Shown here: one piece after another, positions 15,876 through 24,263 of the stretch
Layout of the letters: each line of letters starts with the position of its first letter
How positions within the stretch are numbered: the stretch's first letter is position 1
Assembly (NCBI GenBank): GCA_041751955.1
Contig: JBGSIB010000075.1
Location: 1 to 64,000, forward strand
Direction: 5' to 3'
DNA length: 64,000 nt
Source: UBA2040 sp041751955
GTDB lineage: Bacteria; Bacteroidota; Bacteroidia; Flavobacteriales_D; Crocinitomicaceae
Notes under the pieces: generated by a model
What the model was told of the DNA's origin: nothing
What the model saw: only the letters and a program-made list of their open reading frames with translations
Database searches by the model: none
Position numbers and translations under genes: made by a program

Positions 15876-16232
15876 ATGAATAGCCCAAGTCGACGTTTTG
15901 ATTTGGATGTTTCTATCGCCGACGTAGATTTTCGATCAGCTACACAAGAGCAGATTGTCAAAGATTTTGCGAAATTCGACTTATATTTTCCTGACGGTTT
16001 TAAAACGACTGTTTTTTCTATAGAAGAGATTGAATATCTAGTGGGTCAGCACGTCGTTGCATTGATAGAGAAAGGTGAACGTCACCTTTTGCAATTGCTT
16101 TATACCATTGATATTCCAGAGAAAAAATTCTTGAATATGTTATCACAAGTAGATTTTTTAAATGTCCTCACACATCAAATTGTGCTAAGAGAAGCCTATA
16201 AGGTTTGGCTCAGAGCTAACTTTTCAAGTTAA
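15876..16232 (+). CDS. Conserved-looking hypothetical protein downstream of usp
   Basis: A 118-residue soluble protein that I do not recognise. It has no signal peptide or membrane helix, is rich in charged and aromatic residues, and is probably alpha/beta with a helical C-terminal half. Its start is three bases after the usp stop and it ends just before a strong hairpin, so it is the last gene of an apparently Fnr-controlled transcript. Codon use and composition resemble the neighbours. Function unknown. Confidence 0.65.
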   Translation: MNSPSRRFDLDVSIADVDFRSATQEQIVKDFAKFDLYFPDGFKTTVFSIEEIEYLVGQHVVALIEKGERHLLQLLYTIDIPEKKFLNMLSQVDFLNVLTHQIVLREAYKVWLRANFSS

Positions 16233-16246
16233 GTTTTAGGAATAAA

Positions 16247-16283
16247 AAAAGGCGCACCCGAATAAAATCGAGTTGCGCCTTTT
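16247..16283. terminator. Bidirectional rho-independent terminator
   Basis: A perfect 10-bp stem (AAAAGGCGCA with TGCGCCTTTT) and a 17-base loop, with A-rich and T-rich flanks. It serves the usp operon on the plus strand and the convergent secreted-protein gene on the minus strand. Confidence 0.85.
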
Positions 16284-16300
16284 AAAATTTAAACGTAGAA

Positions 16301-17143
16301 TTATTTCTTAACGAAAGTGTTTCTTACTACTGTTCCATTGCTAGCAGTTACTTCATAGAAGTAACTACCATCAACTAAGTTCGCTACATTGATAGAACCA
16401 TTGATTCCAGACATGTCAGCAGTAGCAACAACTTTTCCATCCATAGCAATAATAGAAATAGAAGTTGACTCCAAAGACGTTTGAATTGTCAAAACTTCTT
16501 TCGCTGGATTTGGGAAAGCAACAGCTGTTCCTTTTTCGATTTCTTCTAAACTAGCAGTTGAAGCTGCTGTCAAACTCATGTCATCAATTGACAACCAATT
16601 TTGGTCAGTACAATTGAAATGACGGAATACAACATATACAGCTCCTTGGCTACCTGCTATAGCTGATACATCTACGCTACGACTTTGAATAACTCCACCT
16701 GCTGGTAATGTTTCTTCAAAGATTGGTGCAGGGTATGTTGATGTCGCTATGATAACACCTAATTGTGTTTGTGTTACGCAGTATACCGCGTAGTGCTCTT
16801 CATAAAAAGTTGATGTTCCTCCTTCAGGAGATACCGCATTCCAGTTAACAAAAACTGAACTGTTTGCAGAACAGTCAATAGAAGGGGTAACTGCGATATT
16901 ATCAGGTGTCAAAGCTCCTACACCATCCCAAGATGCTGAAGCGAATGTTTCTCCCATTGCGATCAAAGCTGGATATGGTACGGTAGTAGTAGACATGTCT
17001 AGTACACCCCAATCGTTACCATCTCCATCATTGTCATAAACTGTCCAGGCGGAGAAACCTGTGGCATCATTTGCTGAATAAATTTGTGCGTTTACAAAAC
17101 CAAAGGCAAGTACCGCAGTCATAGAAAGTAAAAGTTTTTTCAT
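16301..17143 (-). CDS. Secreted protein with T9SS type A C-terminal sorting domain
   Basis: A 280-residue protein. A signal peptide of about 19 residues (MKKLLLSMTAVLAFGFVNAQ) is followed by a domain resembling cleaved-adhesin/concanavalin-like modules: GFSAWTVYDNDGDGNDWG near the start and NWLSIDDMSLT before the linker. The last 75 residues are a type IX sorting domain, with AFPNPAKEVLTIQ, a central MDGKVV and a terminal GTVVRNTFVKK. It would cross the outer membrane by T9SS and be anchored or released at the surface. It is a single gene with its own promoter. Substrate or ligand is unknown. Confidence 0.88.
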   Translation of the reverse strand: MKKLLLSMTAVLAFGFVNAQIYSANDATGFSAWTVYDNDGDGNDWGVLDMSTTTVPYPALIAMGETFASASWDGVGALTPDNIAVTPSIDCSANSSVFVNWNAVSPEGGTSTFYEEHYAVYCVTQTQLGVIIATSTYPAPIFEETLPAGGVIQSRSVDVSAIAGSQGAVYVVFRHFNCTDQNWLSIDDMSLTAASTASLEEIEKGTAVAFPNPAKEVLTIQTSLESTSISIIAMDGKVVATADMSGINGSINVANLVDGSYFYEVTASNGTVVRNTFVKK

Positions 17144-17166
17144 ATTGATTATTATTTGTGTTTCCT

Positions 17167-17174
17167 CAAAGGTA
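17167..17174 (-). promoter_or_regulatory. -7 promoter element for the T9SS cargo gene
   Basis: The minus strand reads TACCTTTG, a perfect TAnnTTTG, 23 bases before the ATG at 17143. Confidence 0.6.
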
Positions 17175-17332
17175 AGGTATCTTATAGAAAAAAATAAATA
17201 ATTATTTAATCATTTATTAATGATGCTTTATTGATAACAAGAAAAGACCAGCATTTTTCGCGTGTATTTGTACCTTACTTTTATAGACATTGAATTTGTT
17301 GTTATTTATCAGAATTGACGGGTAATTATCGT

Positions 17333-17340
17333 TAAATTTG
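17333..17340 (+). promoter_or_regulatory. -7 promoter element for sucAB
   Basis: TAAATTTG is a perfect TAnnTTTG, 26 bases before the sucA ATG. The rest of the 220-base gap to the T9SS gene is AT-rich and shows no gene. Confidence 0.6.
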
Positions 17341-17366
17341 TACCCGCAAAAAGAGCTAAAAGAAAT

Positions 17367-20093
17367 ATGGATAAAGTTTCTTACGTCGGAAATGCAGATG
17401 TCAACGCAATAGACAATCTGTACAAACAATACCGCGAAAACCCTGAAAACGTTGATATCGGTTGGCAAAAATTCTTTGAAGGATTTGAATTTGCCCAAAC
17501 GGATTATTCCAGCGGTGAAGCAATTCCGGAAAATGTTCATCGTGAATTTAAGGTGCTCAACCTTATTAATGGATACCGCACGCGTGGACATTTGTTTACA
17601 AAAACCAACCCAGTCCGTGAGCGGAGAAAATATGAACCGACCCTCGCAATTGAAAATTTTGGTTTAGAAGAAAAGGATTTAGACACTGTTTTTCAATCCG
17701 GTGAAGAGGTAGGTTTAGGCCGTCCAGCTAGTTTGCGCGAAATTATAGCAGATTTAGAAGAAACATATTGTCAATCCATTGGTATTGAGTACATGTATAT
17801 TCGTGATCCAGAAAGATTATTATGGTTTCGCAAACAAATTGAATTAGCCAATCGACCAAAATATTCGGCTGAAGAAAAAATAGAAATTTACAAAAAACTG
17901 AATCAAGCGACTGCTTTTGAGTCCTTTTTAGGTAAAAAATTCGTTGGTCAAAAAAGATTTTCGATTGAAGGTGGTGAAGCTTTGATTCCTGCTTTGGATT
18001 CTTTAATCGTGAAAGGTGCGGATCTCGGTGTAGAATACTTCATCATGGGAATGGCGCATCGTGGTCGATTGAATACCTTGACCAATATTTTTGAAAAACC
18101 AGCGCATGATATATTATCTGAATTCGAAGGAAAAGAATTCGATTCTGTAGATTTTGATGGTGATGTAAAATATCATCAAGGATTTACGTCGCACATTAAA
18201 ACTAGAAACGGAAAAAAAGTTGGGTTGACTTTATCGCCAAATCCATCACATTTGGAAGCTGTTGATCCAGTTGTTCAAGGTATATCTCGTGCAAAAATTG
18301 ATTCGGTTCACAAAGACGAATCAAAAGTTTGTCCGGTTATGATTCATGGTGATGCCGCCGTTGCAGGTCAAGGTATCGTTTATGAAATAGTTCAAATGGC
18401 TCAACTCGATGGGTATAGAGCTGGAGGAACAATTCATATTGTTGTGAATAACCAAGTTGGATTTACAACCAATTACCTGGATGGACGCTCCTCGACGTAC
18501 TGTACGGATGTTGCTAAAACAACACTTTGTCCCGTTTTTCATGTAAATGGTGATGATGTAGAAGCTGTCGTTCAAACCATGCAAATGGCCATGGAATACC
18601 GTCAGAAATTCAACCGTGATATTTTTGTGGATTTGCTCTGCTACCGTAAATATGGACACAATGAAGGTGATGAACCTAAATTCACGCAACCTCATTTGTA
18701 TAATTTGATTGCCAAGCACCCGAATCCTCGCGATATCTATTTCAATCAATTGGAAGAACAAGGTGTGATATCTAAGGATGCGGCAAGTAAATTAGAAGCC
18801 ACTTACAACGAACATCTTGAAAAGGAATACGAAATTTCAAGAAATGCCGAAAAAGCTTATGTCTGGGATTTCTTAAAAACAACTTGGAAAGATTTTAGAA
18901 AAAGTGAAGTCAAGGATTTTTACGAATCACCAGAAACAGGAATAAAAAAAGCCAAACTTTTAGAGTTAGGAAAAAAACTGGCTACGCTTCCAGAAGGCAA
19001 AAAGTATTTCCGTAAAATATCTAAGATTTTTGACGACCGTTACAAGGCCATTACAGAAGATAAATTGGATTGGGGTTCTGCTGAAATGTTAGCCTATGCG
19101 ACAATTTTAGCTGAAGGAAAACCCGTTCGAGTTTCAGGTCAAGATGTGGAAAGAGGAACATTCTCTCACCGTCATGCAGTTGTTAAAACAGAGGATACCG
19201 AAGTAGAAATTATTACTCTGGAAAATGTAGCAGACAAACAAGGGAAATTCTCTATTTACAATTCTCTTTTGTCAGAATATGCCGTTTTAGGGTTTGAATA
19301 TGGCTATTCACTGGCAACGCCAAAAGGATTAACGATCTGGGAAGCACAGTTTGGAGATTTCTTCAACGGAGCGCAAATTATGATAGACCAATTCATCACC
19401 TCAGGCGAAGACAAATGGAGTACACAAAGCGGATTGACCATGTTGTTGCCTCACGGATACGAAGGTCAAGGCGCCGAGCATTCCTCTGGAAGAATGGAAA
19501 GATTCCTTCAGCAATGTGCGGACTACAATATTCAAGTGGTCAATACCTCTACACCAGCGAATCATTTCCATGTCTTGCGAAGACAAGTGAGTCGCGAATT
19601 CTGTAAACCATTGGTCGTTTTCTCCCCGAAGTTATTGCTGCGATATCCATCTGCGGTTTCTACTTTGGATGAAATGGCTACAGGCAGATTCCAAGAAGTT
19701 TTGGATGATCCAAATGCAGATGTAAAAAACATAGATACCATCGTTTTCTGTTCAGGTAAATTTTATTACGAAATGTCAGAAAAAGCTACCGAAATGGGTG
19801 TGGATAACATGGCTTTTGTCCGTTTAGAACAATTGTATCCTTTGCCTAAAAAGCAAATTGATGCGATTATAGAAAAATATAAGGGAGCTAAAAATATTAT
19901 TTGGGCACAAGAAGAACCGAATAACATGGGAGCTTGGCGATATATTGCTATGGCGATGAGAGAGATTCCTTTTATTGGAATCACCCGACCAGCGACCGCA
20001 GCAGCAGCAGAGGGTTCAAAAAAATTACACGAGAAAAGATTGAAAGCACTTTACGAGGAGATTTTCCATTACGCTAAAGTGAAAGTAAAATAA
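17367..20093 (+). CDS. sucA: 2-oxoglutarate dehydrogenase E1 component
   Basis: A 908-residue thiamine-diphosphate enzyme of the usual length. Seen are the N-terminal helix (SYVGNADVNAIDNLYKQYRE) that binds E2, the segment NLINGYRTRGHLFTKTNP, the active-site region GMAHRGRLN, HGDAAVAGQGIVYE with the TPP/Mg-binding area, and the transketolase-like C-terminal half with LPHGYEGQGAEHSSGRMERF. It decarboxylates 2-oxoglutarate in the TCA cycle and passes the succinyl group to the lipoyl domain of SucB, encoded 22 bases downstream. E3 is not in the window. Confidence 0.97.
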   Translation: MDKVSYVGNADVNAIDNLYKQYRENPENVDIGWQKFFEGFEFAQTDYSSGEAIPENVHREFKVLNLINGYRTRGHLFTKTNPVRERRKYEPTLAIENFGLEEKDLDTVFQSGEEVGLGRPASLREIIADLEETYCQSIGIEYMYIRDPERLLWFRKQIELANRPKYSAEEKIEIYKKLNQATAFESFLGKKFVGQKRFSIEGGEALIPALDSLIVKGADLGVEYFIMGMAHRGRLNTLTNIFEKPAHDILSEFEGKEFDSVDFDGDVKYHQGFTSHIKTRNGKKVGLTLSPNPSHLEAVDPVVQGISRAKIDSVHKDESKVCPVMIHGDAAVAGQGIVYEIVQMAQLDGYRAGGTIHIVVNNQVGFTTNYLDGRSSTYCTDVAKTTLCPVFHVNGDDVEAVVQTMQMAMEYRQKFNRDIFVDLLCYRKYGHNEGDEPKFTQPHLYNLIAKHPNPRDIYFNQLEEQGVISKDAASKLEATYNEHLEKEYEISRNAEKAYVWDFLKTTWKDFRKSEVKDFYESPETGIKKAKLLELGKKLATLPEGKKYFRKISKIFDDRYKAITEDKLDWGSAEMLAYATILAEGKPVRVSGQDVERGTFSHRHAVVKTEDTEVEIITLENVADKQGKFSIYNSLLSEYAVLGFEYGYSLATPKGLTIWEAQFGDFFNGAQIMIDQFITSGEDKWSTQSGLTMLLPHGYEGQGAEHSSGRMERFLQQCADYNIQVVNTSTPANHFHVLRRQVSREFCKPLVVFSPKLLLRYPSAVSTLDEMATGRFQEVLDDPNADVKNIDTIVFCSGKFYYEMSEKATEMGVDNMAFVRLEQLYPLPKKQIDAIIEKYKGAKNIIWAQEEPNNMGAWRYIAMAMREIPFIGITRPATAAAAEGSKKLHEKRLKALYEEIFHYAKVKVK

Positions 20094-20115
20094 TAGACGA
20101 TAAAACGAAGAAGTT

Positions 20116-21381
20116 ATGTCCATGTTAGAAATGAAAGTGCCTTCACCAGGCGAATCGATATCAGAAGTAGAAATTGCACAATGGCTTGTCGCTGATGGCG
20201 ATTATGTAACCAAAGATCAAGCAATCGCTGAAGTTGATTCAGACAAGGCGACACTTGAATTGCCCGCTGAAGAGTCGGGAACAATTACTTTGAAAGCAGC
20301 GGAAGGTGATGTTGTTGCAGTTGGTCAAGTCGTTTGCATTATTGACACATCTGCAAAAGCACCGGAAGGGGCGGCGAAAGTTGAGGTAAAAGAAGAAAAA
20401 GCAGCTCCAGCTCCAGCAGTTGAAGCGAAAAAAGAAGAAGCTAAACCAAATCCAGCCCCTGTTGCTGAGAAAAGTTCTTCTTACGCTGCCGGCACACCTT
20501 CTATTGCAGCCGCAAAAATCATGTCTGAAAATGGAGTTCCTGCGAATAAAGTGAACGCAACAGGCAAAGATGGTCGTATAACGAAACAAGACGTATTGGC
20601 TGCTTTATCCGGTGGATTTGATGCTTCAGCAACCCAAGGTTGGGGAGGGACCAGAGAACAATCTCGCGAAAGAATGTCCATGCTTCGTCGTAAGGTGGCG
20701 GAAAGATTGGTAGCTGTGAAATCTGAAACAGCTATGTTGACGACTTTCAACGAAATTGATATGAAACCGATTATGGATTTGCGAACGAAATACAAAGAGG
20801 CTTTCGCAAAACACCACGAAGTGAATTTAGGATTCATGTCTTTTTTCACCAAAGCGGTAACAGAAGCATTGAATTTGTTTCCAGCTGTGAACGGTCAAAT
20901 TGATGGCAACGAAATGATTTTCCACGATTATGCCGATATCGGTATTGCTGTTTCTTCTCCAAAAGGCTTGATGGTTCCAATCGTTCGCAATGCAGAGCAA
21001 ATGTCTTTGGCAGAAATCGAAAGAGAAATCAAACGTTTGGCCATTCGTGCACGAGATGGGCAAATTACGCCAGATGAAATGACAGGTGGAACATTTACCA
21101 TAACAAACGGTGGAGTTTTCGGTTCCATGTTATCCACTCCAATAATCAATCCTCCTCAATCAGCAATTTTGGGCATGCACAACATCGTTGAACGCCCAGT
21201 TGCGATCAATGGAGAAGTTCACATTCGTCCGATTATGTATTTGGCGCTTTCGTATGATCATAGAATCATTGATGGAAAGGAATCGGTAAGTTTCTTGGTG
21301 AAGGTCAAGGAAATGCTCGAAAATCCAGAAAGAATGCTATTTGGAGCGAAAGATCCACAAGCTGTGTTATTAGGACTTTAA
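20116..21381 (+). CDS. sucB: 2-oxoglutarate dehydrogenase E2 (dihydrolipoamide succinyltransferase)
   Basis: A 421-residue protein with the E2 domain order. An N-terminal lipoyl domain has the lipoylated Lys in EVDSDKATLE (about residue 45). An Ala/Pro/Lys/Glu-rich linker follows, then a peripheral-subunit-binding domain (SIAAAKIMSENGVPANKV). The catalytic acyltransferase domain ends with ALSYDHRIIDG, which carries the catalytic His and Asp. It follows sucA by 22 bases, so the two form one operon. Two ATGs (20116 and 20122) are possible starts and differ by two residues. A short ACGAATT-type repeat lies directly after the stop. Confidence 0.97.
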   Translation: MSMLEMKVPSPGESISEVEIAQWLVADGDYVTKDQAIAEVDSDKATLELPAEESGTITLKAAEGDVVAVGQVVCIIDTSAKAPEGAAKVEVKEEKAAPAPAVEAKKEEAKPNPAPVAEKSSSYAAGTPSIAAAKIMSENGVPANKVNATGKDGRITKQDVLAALSGGFDASATQGWGGTREQSRERMSMLRRKVAERLVAVKSETAMLTTFNEIDMKPIMDLRTKYKEAFAKHHEVNLGFMSFFTKAVTEALNLFPAVNGQIDGNEMIFHDYADIGIAVSSPKGLMVPIVRNAEQMSLAEIEREIKRLAIRARDGQITPDEMTGGTFTITNGGVFGSMLSTPIINPPQSAILGMHNIVERPVAINGEVHIRPIMYLALSYDHRIIDGKESVSFLVKVKEMLENPERMLFGAKDPQAVLLGL

Positions 21382-21385
21382 AGAA

Positions 21386-21444
21386 ATTACGAATTACGAA
21401 TCATTGAGTTACGAATTCGGAAGTTCGTAATTTGAAATTCGTAG
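21386..21444. repeat. Short inverted ATTACGA repeat after sucB
   Basis: Two tandem copies of the 7-mer ATTACGA plus another ACGAATT are followed by inverted copies (TTCGTAATT, AATTCGT), giving a potential hairpin. The same 7-mer is tandemly repeated at 55512. The repeat runs into the 5' end of the next frame and makes its exact start uncertain. Confidence 0.65.
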
Positions 21445-21449
21445 TTGTC

Positions 21450-22661
21450 GTGTTTAAAAAAGTTTATTCCAATTATTTCAATTCATTTAAAGGTCTTTCC
21501 AAAGAGGTCTGGTGGTTGGCGTTGATTACTTTGATCAATCGCGCTGGCACCATGGTGATTCCTTTTTTGTCATTGTACTTGACCAAAAGCAAGGGATTTA
21601 CACTGGATCAAGTGGCTTGGATTATGGCTGCATTTGGTTTAGGTTCATTATGCGGTTCATGGGTTGGCGGATTTTTAACTGATAAAATAGGCGCATACAA
21701 AACGATGATTTTCTCGCTTTTTAGCGCGGGTGTTTTTTACATCGTTTTGCAATACATGGAAACCTTTTGGAGTATCATCTTTGCTATTTTTACCGTTTTG
21801 TTGTTAGCAGATATTTTTCGCCCTGCCATGTTCGTAGCGCTCAAAAGTTATAGTAAACCTGAGAATAGAACGCGTTCACTAACCTTAATTCGTTTGGCTT
21901 TGAATCTAGGTTTTTCATTGGGACCCGTAATCGGAGGATTATTAATTTTCAATTTAGGCTACGGTTTTCTCTTTTGGGTTGATGGAATAACATGCTTTGC
22001 AGCGGTCGCCTTGCTTTTTTATATTCTGAATCCAAAACGAACCATCCCAGAGAAAGAAGAAGTTGTGCTTGGTCAACCGCTTAGTCCTTATAGAGATGGC
22101 TTGTACCTACTTTTGTGTTTCGGGCTCGTTTTGTTTGGATTTGTGTTCTTGCAATATTTTTCGACGGTTCCCTTGTATTATAGAGATTATTACCATTTGA
22201 ATGAACAAACAATAGGTCTTTTACTGGGATTCAATGGCTTGCTGGTATTTATTTTCGAAATGCCTTTGATTCACGCTTTAGAAAAATTAGGCAAGAGCAA
22301 AAGTTTATACATGATTTGGGGAATGATTCTTTTACTGTTGAGTTTCCTTGTTTATGTTTTATTCCCTAGCTTCATCATACTCTGGATAGGAATTGTATTG
22401 ATGTCTTTTTCGGAAATGTTGCTTTTTCCTTTTTCAAATGCTTTTGCCATGAAAAGGGCAAAGCGAGGTAAAATGGGACAGTATATGGCATTATACTCCA
22501 TTGCTTTTTCGGTTTCTCACATTTTCGGGCACAGTGCTGGTTTAAAAATGATAGCTCATCACAGTTTTAATACAACATGGTGGATTTTGATGGCTGCTTG
22601 TGGGTTAGCAATTTTGGTTTTTGCATTTATTGGACGAACAGAAAAACAATATAAAGGCTAA
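21450..22661 (+). CDS. MFS transporter
   Basis: About 403 residues with 12 membrane helices in two halves. The motif after helix 2, GGFLTDKIGAYKTM, is the MFS motif A (GxLaDrxGrkxxl). The second half has the related HALEKLGKSKSL. It resembles drug/H+ antiporter-type MFS proteins (MdtG-like), but the substrate cannot be told. The start is uncertain: a TTG at 21432 lies inside a repeat, and the GTG at 21450 is preferred. There is no ATG before residue 35. It is in the same direction as sucAB, but the repeat separates them. Confidence 0.82.
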   Translation: MFKKVYSNYFNSFKGLSKEVWWLALITLINRAGTMVIPFLSLYLTKSKGFTLDQVAWIMAAFGLGSLCGSWVGGFLTDKIGAYKTMIFSLFSAGVFYIVLQYMETFWSIIFAIFTVLLLADIFRPAMFVALKSYSKPENRTRSLTLIRLALNLGFSLGPVIGGLLIFNLGYGFLFWVDGITCFAAVALLFYILNPKRTIPEKEEVVLGQPLSPYRDGLYLLLCFGLVLFGFVFLQYFSTVPLYYRDYYHLNEQTIGLLLGFNGLLVFIFEMPLIHALEKLGKSKSLYMIWGMILLLLSFLVYVLFPSFIILWIGIVLMSFSEMLLFPFSNAFAMKRAKRGKMGQYMALYSIAFSVSHIFGHSAGLKMIAHHSFNTTWWILMAACGLAILVFAFIGRTEKQYKG

Positions 22662-22725
22662 AACGTTTATCTTTAAACTCTCAAAAGACGAATTAATATA
22701 TTATAATAATAATTGAAAAGAAATT

Positions 22726-23223
22726 ATGGCTCAAATATCATTAGGCGGAAATCCTTGCAATACCAATACTGACCTTCCTGAAGTTGGTTCAAAGGCTAAA
22801 GAATTTATCTTAAAGAAAAACGACTTATCTGCTTTGATTTTATCAGATTTACAAGGTTCTAGAGTGATATTTAATATTTTCCCTAGCGTTGACACAGGTG
22901 TTTGTGCAACTTCAGTTCGAACTTTTAACAAGAGAGCATCTGAATTGGAAAATACTAAAGTGGTTTGTGTTTCTCGTGATTTGCCTTTCGCTCAAGCTCG
23001 TTTTTGCGGAGCAGAAGGAATTGATAATGTAATGACGGTTTCAGATTTTGCAACTGGTCAGTTTGGGAAAGATTATGGAGTTCATATTATTGATGGAGGA
23101 TTCCAAGATTTGCACGCGCGTGCCATCGTTGTATTAGACGAAACCGGTACTGTTTTGTACACAGAATTGGTGCCTGAAATTGGTAGTGAACCGAATTATG
23201 ATGCTGCGATTGCAGTACTTTAA
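22726..23223 (+). CDS. tpx: Thiol peroxidase (atypical 2-Cys peroxiredoxin)
   Basis: A 165-residue Tpx of standard length. The peroxidatic Cys is in FPSVDTGVCATS (about C60) and the resolving Cys in FAQARFCGAEG (about C94), the spacing that defines Tpx. The Arg partner is in the HARAIVVLD segment. It reduces hydrogen and organic peroxides with thioredoxin. It lies 64 bases after the MFS gene, with a near-consensus TATCTTTA upstream, and nine bases before an FKBP lipoprotein gene with which it may be co-transcribed. Confidence 0.95.
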   Translation: MAQISLGGNPCNTNTDLPEVGSKAKEFILKKNDLSALILSDLQGSRVIFNIFPSVDTGVCATSVRTFNKRASELENTKVVCVSRDLPFAQARFCGAEGIDNVMTVSDFATGQFGKDYGVHIIDGGFQDLHARAIVVLDETGTVLYTELVPEIGSEPNYDAAIAVL

Positions 23224-23232
23224 TCCAAGCCT

Positions 23233-23688
23233 ATGAGATTTTTTCTTTTTCTTTTCTTGTTTACAGCCCTTGCGGTTGGATGTAAAAAGAAAGTTACATC
23301 AACTGAGCAAGCAAAAATTGATAACGAGATCATTTTGCAATATATTGCTGAAAATAATTTAACAGCGACCCCTACTGGATCAGGATTATATTATGTGATT
23401 AACGATCCTGGAAATGGTGCAAGCTGTACTTCCAATTCCTCCGTAAAAGTTGCGTATAAAGGTTATTTCACCAACGGAAGTGTTTTCGATGAAAGCGCCG
23501 CTAGCGGAATAACGTTTAGTTTGAAACAAGTTATTGCCGGCTGGACAGAAGGAATTCCATACTTCAAAGAAGGTGGAAATGGTATCCTACTTGTTCCTTC
23601 AGCTTTGGGATATGGACCAGACGGAACGAATGGCATTCCAGAAAATTCTGTGTTGATTTTTGATGTGGAGTTGATTGATGTGTTGTAG
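23233..23688 (+). CDS. FKBP-type peptidyl-prolyl isomerase lipoprotein
   Basis: A 151-residue protein. The signal peptide ends in the lipobox ALAVGCKKK, so it is a lipoprotein. After a helical linker (residues 25-45), the FKBP domain shows VKVAYKGYFTNGSVFDES, then VIAGWTEGIPYFKEGGNGILLVPSALGYG and the closing LIFDVELIDV, all standard FKBP motifs. It assists folding of envelope proteins by proline isomerisation. It is nine bases after tpx. Surface or periplasmic orientation cannot be told. Confidence 0.92.
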   Translation: MRFFLFLFLFTALAVGCKKKVTSTEQAKIDNEIILQYIAENNLTATPTGSGLYYVINDPGNGASCTSNSSVKVAYKGYFTNGSVFDESAASGITFSLKQVIAGWTEGIPYFKEGGNGILLVPSALGYGPDGTNGIPENSVLIFDVELIDVL

Positions 23689-23804
23689 AGAAATTCTATT
23701 GGGTAGAAGTTTTTAGAATATTACTCTTGGTTCAGTTGACAGAAATATTCTTTCATTCACTATTTGCAGTTTGGTTTTAAAATTCAAGGATTTACTGAAT
23801 TCAA

Positions 23805-24263
23805 TTATTTATTTCGTTTCCCCAAGACATCACGATTCTGAAGTTTCTGAATAATAAGGTGAAATTCATCAATTATTTGGGAAATCTTTTCGATACCATT
23901 CATGCGAATAGCACACGAAAAAAGTAAAGTTCGACCCTCGAGATCAAGTCTCGCATTTCTATTCATTAGAATCGAAAGAGCATTAGAATCGCTAAACAAT
24001 AGGTCTGAATCAATGCTTGATTCTCCTTTTATTTTGAAATTAGGATAGCGACTTAAAATCGACAAAAGATTGTCTTTGCGAAGAGAACAGGGCACAAAGT
24101 CTGAACCAGTATAAGGTTTAGTCGCAATAATCTGAAGATTGAATTTGTGCTTTTCGTTCAGGACAGCATAGTTTACAGACCAATGCTTATATGTATCTGT
24201 TATTGAAAGTTCCTCCAATTTCTTTTGTTGGATATGTGCAGTTATATCTTCTGCTATTTTCAT
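23805..24263 (-). CDS. Hypothetical protein coupled to the helicase gene
   Basis: A 152-residue soluble protein that I do not recognise. It has no signal peptide or membrane helix. The N-terminus is helical and charged, the centre beta-rich with FKIKGESSIDSDLLFSD, and the C-terminus helical. Its ATG overlaps the helicase stop by four bases (ATGA), so the two are translationally coupled, which suggests a related role. The segment SALSILMNRN-like (NALSILMNRNARLDLEG) has no motif I can name. Confidence 0.6.
   Translation of the reverse strand: MKIAEDITAHIQQKKLEELSITDTYKHWSVNYAVLNEKHKFNLQIIATKPYTGSDFVPCSLRKDNLLSILSRYPNFKIKGESSIDSDLLFSDSNALSILMNRNARLDLEGRTLLFSCAIRMNGIEKISQIIDEFHLIIQKLQNRDVLGKRNK

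Noticed and set aside
17209..17224. ATCATT-TATT-AATGAT palindrome between the T9SS gene and sucA
   Set aside because: The half-sites are in the opposite orientation to the Fnr consensus (ATCA...TGAT). In such AT-rich sequence a 6-bp-arm palindrome is not significant.
17217..17591. Minus-strand 124-codon frame over the sucA start
   Set aside because: It overlaps the sucA coding start in antisense, has no recognisable domain, and its composition is that of a shadow frame.
20239..20852. Long minus-strand frames opposite sucB
   Set aside because: Antisense shadow of the Ala/Lys/Glu-rich linker. They contain implausible Cys/Phe-rich sequence.
23715..23755. GAATATT...AATATTC inverted repeat after the FKBP gene
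   Set aside because: A weak AT-only stem with a long loop and no T-run, so it is not convincing as a terminator.
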